Below, one piece after another: positions 36,227-40,314 of a stretch of DNA of 40,314 nt (the stretch's first letter is position 1; every line of letters begins with the position of its first letter). A program made the translations under genes and the position numbers. Source of the stretch: an uncultured Gammaproteobacteria bacterium (lineage in GTDB: Bacteria; Pseudomonadota; Gammaproteobacteria; Pseudomonadales; Azotimanducaceae); the NCBI GenBank assembly GCA_913043815.1, contig CAJWNY010000020.1, forward strand, positions 1-40,314, given 5' to 3'. The notes under the pieces are model-generated. The model ran no database searches and was not told where the DNA came from. It saw only the letters and a program-made list of their open reading frames with translations.

Positions 36227-38194
36227 TTAGAATCTAGCTTTTAAGCCTGCGTAAACGCCAATCCCCGGCGCTTGATAGCCAAACACTTCCTGGTAGTCGT
36301 CGTCCATCAGGTTCTCACCGCGCAGGTACAGGGTGATATTTGGTCTTAAATCATAACTCGCCGTTAGATTAACTAACGTGTAGCCGCCTAAAGTAATCCT
36401 GTCTTGACTAGTGCTAGATATGAATTCGATGTCTTGGTTTTTGCCATTATGCGCGACTTGCAAGCTAATGCGGCCTTGGTCATTGGTGGATGCATAGTGG
36501 AAACTAATGCTACCGCTTTTCTCTGGACGTCTAACTTCCTCGCGTGCATCAGCGTCTCTGCTGTGCAAAAAGTTCCAGTGGGCAGTGACTGACAGCTGCT
36601 GATTAATCGCCGTGTCCATACTCATTTCCCATCCGTGGCGCTGACTATCGCTTGTCTGGTTTGCTGGTGATGAAGTGAATGTAGTCATATCGAATACAGT
36701 TTCAATTTCATTGGTTAGATCGGCTGAAAAATAAGTGAGGTCGAAACCCACACTTCCACCCAAAAGACTGCCGGATAAGCCTAAGTCCCAGCTGGTAGAT
36801 TCTTCAGGTTGTAGGTTTGGGTTGCCAGTAAAACTGTTGGGGGTGAAGCCAAACAATTCAAAAAATGTAGGGTTAGCTATGCCTTGGCCCCAGCTGCTAT
36901 GCACCCGCAAATTTTGAGGAAGATTTTGACTTAATGTCACTCTAGAGGTGGTGGCGTTATCAAAGCGCTGGTTGTTGTCTGCTCTGACGCTCAGGGCAAT
37001 TGAGCGGTTAGGAGCTTGCATTACATATTCCCCCAATAAACCTCGCTGGCGATCTTTGGCTGCATAATTAGCGCCACCAATAGTGGGATAAATGTTTTCA
37101 AATTTGCGGCCTTCATATTGCGCCCCAATCAGCAATGAATGGGTTAAGTTGCTAACTTGGACAAGCTTGCTCGTCTGAAAATCTATCTTGCTGCGTTCGC
37201 CGTTGAGACCGCTGACTAAATTGCCTGCGTCAAAGAATCTAGAACGGTTGTTAGTTTCGCTAATGCTTAATTGTTGTTGCCAGCTAAAATATTCAGTTTG
37301 CAAAAGTAGGTTCGCAAATCGTTGCTTGGATGCGTTGTTTTGATCTGCATCTATAACTAGGCCCTGAGTTGCCGTAGACGGAAAGTCAAAGTCCTGCTCG
37401 TCGCCTTGGGCGTCTATCTCTGTCTGACTTATTGTTGCCTTAACAAGGCTGGTATCGCCCCATCGGTAGGTTAATGAACCGCGTGCACTAGAATCTTCAA
37501 AACCATCATTCTCGTTACCAAGTGTCGATACGCTGTAACCATCGCTTATCATTCGGCTAACATTTATTTGGCCAGTCCAAAGATTGTCGCCGTGAGGCCG
37601 TGCAACAGATGCGCCTGCGCTGCCGTAGTGAGTTTTGAAACTTCCGGACTCAAGGTTTACGTGAGTTTTTACTCCGGGTTCTGCGTCTTGGTTAGTGAAG
37701 ATGCCAATGACACCGCCAATGGTGTCGGCGCCAAAGCGAGCGCTTTGTGGGCCGCGTAAAACCTCAACTCGGCTGATGTCAGCTCCGGCTAAATGAGCAA
37801 AGTTAAATTCCGAACCACTCCCGACATCGTTAACCTCAACGCCATCTATTAACACCAAGGTATGATTCCCCTCTGCACCACGAATTCTGACTTGGGTTAA
37901 TGCGCCCAATGGCCCTGCGCGGTTCACCGACATATTGGGTATTGCGCGTAGTAACTGGCTAACATCGAAGCTAGCTTGGCGCGCAAAGTCGGCTGTGTTG
38001 ATGCTACTGATGCTACTGCCCACATTATTGGCGTTTGAAGGAAGGTGGTTTGCTAACACGAGTACTTCTTCAATTTTTTCATCATTGTTGATGATGTCGT
38101 CCGCGGCGATAGCGCCAAAAGACATTGTAGTAAGTAGCGTAGTGCAAATCGCTGAGATGGCTCTTTTTGGGACGCTTGAACAACTGAACTTCAT
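36227..38194 (-). CDS. TonB-dependent outer-membrane receptor, BtuB-like
   Basis: A 22-stranded outer-membrane barrel with an N-terminal plug, energised by TonB. The 655-residue product starts with a signal peptide (to about AIA at 28-30), a TonB box EEVLVLANH (about 42-50), a plug with DVSQLLRAIPNMSVNRAGPLGALTQVRIRGAEGNHTLVLIDGVEVND and RGPQSARFGADTIGGVIGIFT, and a C-terminal barrel ending ...YAGLKARF with terminal Phe. Similarity to BtuB suggests a corrinoid, but no cobalamin genes or riboswitch are adjacent, so the substrate is unknown. Start 38194 is preceded by AAGGATA; an ATG 51 bases upstream is in frame but gives no better signal. Confidence 0.88.
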   Translation of the reverse strand: MKFSCSSVPKRAISAICTTLLTTMSFGAIAADDIINNDEKIEEVLVLANHLPSNANNVGSSISSINTADFARQASFDVSQLLRAIPNMSVNRAGPLGALTQVRIRGAEGNHTLVLIDGVEVNDVGSGSEFNFAHLAGADISRVEVLRGPQSARFGADTIGGVIGIFTNQDAEPGVKTHVNLESGSFKTHYGSAGASVARPHGDNLWTGQINVSRMISDGYSVSTLGNENDGFEDSSARGSLTYRWGDTSLVKATISQTEIDAQGDEQDFDFPSTATQGLVIDADQNNASKQRFANLLLQTEYFSWQQQLSISETNNRSRFFDAGNLVSGLNGERSKIDFQTSKLVQVSNLTHSLLIGAQYEGRKFENIYPTIGGANYAAKDRQRGLLGEYVMQAPNRSIALSVRADNNQRFDNATTSRVTLSQNLPQNLRVHSSWGQGIANPTFFELFGFTPNSFTGNPNLQPEESTSWDLGLSGSLLGGSVGFDLTYFSADLTNEIETVFDMTTFTSSPANQTSDSQRHGWEMSMDTAINQQLSVTAHWNFLHSRDADAREEVRRPEKSGSISFHYASTNDQGRISLQVAHNGKNQDIEFISSTSQDRITLGGYTLVNLTASYDLRPNITLYLRGENLMDDDYQEVFGYQAPGIGVYAGLKARF

Positions 38195-38320
38195 TAAATA
38201 GGTATCCTTAAATTGAAGCGGCAGATTAGAGAAATCTTTGATCATGGTCCACGAGGATGGTTCATGATGAAGTTGAGTTTTTTTAGTTTAGTAGTAGGGG
38301 CGTCCGTGTGTTGTCGCCAT

Positions 38321-38346
38321 CTGTTGGAAAATTTTTTTCCAGACAG
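38321..38346. repeat. Hairpin-forming inverted repeat upstream of the BtuB-like gene
   Basis: CTGTTGGAAAA (38321-38331) pairs with TTTTCCA-G-ACAG (38335-38346), an 11-bp stem with one bulged G and a three-base T loop. It lies in the divergent region between the receptor gene (-) and the pabBC fusion (+), about 127 bases from the receptor start. It could act as an operator or an RNA hairpin; no T-tract or known operator sequence supports a definite role. Confidence 0.6.
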
Positions 38347-38431
38347 AGTTGGCTCTTCGCTGGAAAGTATTGATGAAAGGGATAGACTTGCGCCTTAGTC
38401 TGCAGCCGCTTCGGTTTGGCACCCCCTAAGT

Positions 38432-40207
38432 ATGATCAAACGTTGCCTTTTATATAATCCAATTTCCGCCCAATGGCGATCCTTTAGCAATCCCGTGGAC
38501 GTTTTGGTTGCAACAACTTTGGACCAAGTTGAGCCAGTACTTAGGGCTGTGGAGCAGCGTGTAAATGCAGAAAGCTTAATTGCCGCAGGATTTGTCAGTT
38601 ATGAGGCTGCCAGAGGTTTTGATCCCTCTTTAACTACCCACAAGCCCGGCAAACTGCCCTTGGTCTATTTCGGCCTCTTTGCTAATACAGATATTTACCA
38701 CCCCGGTGCTCCGCTAAACCCAAGTTCGGAAGCTTGGTGTTTAGACACCGAGCATGCTGACTTTCAACGCGACATCGACAGTATTAGATCGCAGATTGCA
38801 GCCGGAGATGTTTATCAAATCAATCACACCTTGCGCTTGCGAGGCGGCGCGGGTGACCCTTGGAGGCATTTTCAAAGTATTGGCCTAGAAGCACCTCAGG
38901 GTGCCTATATAGAAACAGATGAATTTGTCATCGCATCCGGCTCGCCAGAACTGTTCTTCCATCTAGATAATCAGCGCCTCATTTCAAGACCGATGAAAGG
39001 TACAGCTCAGCGCGGACAAAATGAAAAAGCAGATAAAGAACAGCAAATTTGGCTAGCGGATTCAAAAAAGAACCGAGCTGAAAACTTGATGATTACTGAC
39101 ATGGTAAGAAATGACTTAGGTAGGGTTGCTAAGCCAGGCAGCGTTAAAGTCAGTGAGTTGTTTACGGTAGAGCGCTATCCCACAGTATGGCAAATGACCT
39201 CAAGTATTGAGGCTGAAACCAATGCTTCGGTTGCTGAAATTTTCAAGCAATTATTTCCAGCAGCATCTATTACCGGCGCTCCCAAGCGGGCGGCTATGTC
39301 GAGTATCACAGAACTTGAAAAAAACCCGCGAGAAATATACACAGGCGCCATTGGATATATTGCACCCAAGCGGCAAGCGCAGTTCAGTATTGCCATACGC
39401 ACAACCTGGATAGACCAACGCAGCGGTCAAGCAACCTACGGTTCTGGCGGAGGCATTGTTTGGGACTCTGTGGCGGATGAAGAATATGCCGAAGTGTTAG
39501 CAAAGACGCGTATATTAAACAATGTTGAAACAGCCGAAAATTTTGCGTTGTTTGAAACATTAGGTTGGAAACCGGATAAAGGTTTTAGCTTGCTCGGTCA
39601 GCATTTGACTAGAATGCAGATCAGCGCCAATTTTTTTGGTATTACCTTCGTGGAGGCAGAGGCGAAATCCAGATTAGAGGTTGCTGTATCAAAGCTTGAA
39701 CTTTGCGTCTCACAACGTGTGAGGTTGACCCTAAGTGGCGCTGGAGTCTTTACTGTTGAATGCCAAGCGTTTGCTGGGAGGGCGGTGGATGAAGAAATGC
39801 CTACTTTGGAGGCGTTGAGAGGGTTGCCAGAACAGTTAGTTAGCTTATGTAAGACGCCGGTTCAAGCAAATGACCCTCTGCTACAGCACAAAACAACAAA
39901 CCGAAGCGCCTATGAGCGTGCACGTAGTGAAGTGCCAGGAGGTGTTGAGCCGATTATGTTTAATGAGGCGGGGGAGATTACAGAGTCGGATATTGCGAAT
40001 GTAGTTTATCGCCTTGAAGGCCAATATTTCACCCCACCTATAAGTAGTGGGTTGTTGCCGGGAACGTTGCGAGGCTACCTGCTTACACGAGGCGCTTTGG
40101 CTGAACGGATACTAAAAGTCTGCGATTTTGATAAGGTTCAGGCGATTTTTTTGCTCAATGACCTTAGAGGGTGGCGAAAAGTGAAGATTGCTGCGCTAGC
40201 GGATTGA
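38432..40207 (+). CDS. pabB: Aminodeoxychorismate synthase component I fused to aminodeoxychorismate lyase
   Basis: A 591-residue fusion for p-aminobenzoate synthesis (folate). Residues 1-365 are a PabB chorismate-binding domain: RPMKGT with Lys189, AENLMITDMVRNDLGRV (216-232), FPAASITGAPKRAA and TGAIGYIAP, with a shortened N-terminal part. Residues about 370-591 are a PabC-like PLP lyase (class IV aminotransferase fold): Lys487 in HKTTNR is the expected cofactor lysine, followed by NEAGEITESDIANV and PPISSGLLPGTLRG. PabB makes 4-amino-4-deoxychorismate using ammonia from PabA, not seen here; PabC releases pyruvate. The stop overlaps a promoter for the next tRNA. Confidence 0.93.
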   Translation: MIKRCLLYNPISAQWRSFSNPVDVLVATTLDQVEPVLRAVEQRVNAESLIAAGFVSYEAARGFDPSLTTHKPGKLPLVYFGLFANTDIYHPGAPLNPSSEAWCLDTEHADFQRDIDSIRSQIAAGDVYQINHTLRLRGGAGDPWRHFQSIGLEAPQGAYIETDEFVIASGSPELFFHLDNQRLISRPMKGTAQRGQNEKADKEQQIWLADSKKNRAENLMITDMVRNDLGRVAKPGSVKVSELFTVERYPTVWQMTSSIEAETNASVAEIFKQLFPAASITGAPKRAAMSSITELEKNPREIYTGAIGYIAPKRQAQFSIAIRTTWIDQRSGQATYGSGGGIVWDSVADEEYAEVLAKTRILNNVETAENFALFETLGWKPDKGFSLLGQHLTRMQISANFFGITFVEAEAKSRLEVAVSKLELCVSQRVRLTLSGAGVFTVECQAFAGRAVDEEMPTLEALRGLPEQLVSLCKTPVQANDPLLQHKTTNRSAYERARSEVPGGVEPIMFNEAGEITESDIANVVYRLEGQYFTPPISSGLLPGTLRGYLLTRGALAERILKVCDFDKVQAIFLLNDLRGWRKVKIAALAD

Positions 40208-40232
40208 CAAGAATGAGTGGTGTGAGGACAAT
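40204..40232 (+). promoter_or_regulatory. Candidate promoter for tRNA-Met
   Basis: TTGACA (40204-40209) overlaps the pabBC stop codon; 17 bases later comes GACAAT (40227-40232), 4/6 to the -10 consensus, then a GC-rich run CCGTTCCCCCC. Transcription would begin near 40239, about 26 bases before the tRNA. It has the same architecture as the tRNA-Gln promoter. Confidence 0.6.
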
Positions 40233-40264
40233 CCGTTCCCCCCGATCAGCCGGTCGAGGGCCGT

Positions 40265-40314
40265 GGCTACGTAGCTCAGCTGGTTAGAGCACAGCATTCA
40301 TAATGCTGGGGTCG
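40265..40314 (+). tRNA. tRNA-Met (CAU), elongator type, cut by window end
   Basis: The acceptor strand GGCTACG, D arm TAGCTCAGCTGGTTAGAGCA and an anticodon arm with stem CAGCA/TGCTG and loop TTCATAA (anticodon CAT at 40299-40301) are present. The close match to the E. coli elongator methionine tRNA and the paired acceptor sequence argue against the initiator; the variable loop, T arm and 3' acceptor strand lie outside the window. Confidence 0.9.

Noticed and set aside
38213-38398. Small 61-residue ORF on + between the receptor gene and pabBC
   Set aside because: No ribosome binding site, no recognisable domain, and it covers the receptor's promoter region.
38195-38431. Cobalamin riboswitch before the BtuB-like gene
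   Set aside because: A short AGCCA-like stretch on the - strand was noticed, but the B12-box and the rest of the conserved core are not visible.

Overview
The window is a chromosomal housekeeping segment from a gammaproteobacterium. The ribosomal protein order, the mrdA-rodA-mltB-rlpA-dacA-ybeD-lipB block and the lolB / tRNA-Gln / prs / rplY / pth / ychF order all resemble Pseudomonas-like and marine gammaproteobacteria. Base composition looks intermediate by eye (not computed). I would not name a genus. No phage, insertion sequence, CRISPR array or obvious island is visible, and nearly all genes belong to well-known families.

Layout. 1-6728: the end of the spc operon (rplF partial, rplR, rpsE, rpmD, rplO, secY, rpmJ) followed by the alpha operon (rpsM, rpsK, rpsD, rpoA, rplQ), all on +. 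A class V aminotransferase of the alanine-glyoxylate type starts 6 bases after rplQ. 7948-11528: uvrA (-) and ssb (+) are divergent. 11715-13423: uppP (-) diverges from a small Lon-N-domain protein (+). 13530-23491: one long + run, proA, nadD, rsfS, rlmH, mrdA, rodA, mltB, rlpA, dacA, ybeD, lipB, covering proline synthesis, NAD synthesis, ribosome maturation, cell elongation and wall hydrolysis, and lipoate transfer. 23509-27549: a - strand operon hemA-prfA-prmC-moeB type. 27739-32580: a + run lolB, tRNA-Gln, prs, rplY, pth, ychF. 32943-38194: - strand genes for a second-type EF-G, exonuclease III and a BtuB-like TonB receptor. 38432-40207: a PabB-PabC fusion (+), then a tRNA-Met cut by the window end.

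How it fits together. Most of the window serves translation (ribosomal proteins, RF1 and its methyltransferase, ribosome silencing factor, rRNA methyltransferase, peptidyl-tRNA hydrolase, EF-G, YchF, two tRNAs), RNA polymerase alpha, protein export (SecY, LolB) and lateral wall growth (PBP2, RodA, MltB, RlpA, DacA, UppP). The points most worth a second look are modest. ispE is absent from its usual slot between lolB and tRNA-Gln. In that slot are three GTTTAG repeats phased at 11 bp before a strong promoter-like sequence. mltB has no normal start codon that gives a complete signal peptide. An aminotransferase is appended to the alpha operon. There is a 130-base gap between rplF and rplR. Both tRNA genes are preceded by look-alike promoters with GC-rich discriminators. 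I did not find a convincing previously undescribed system.
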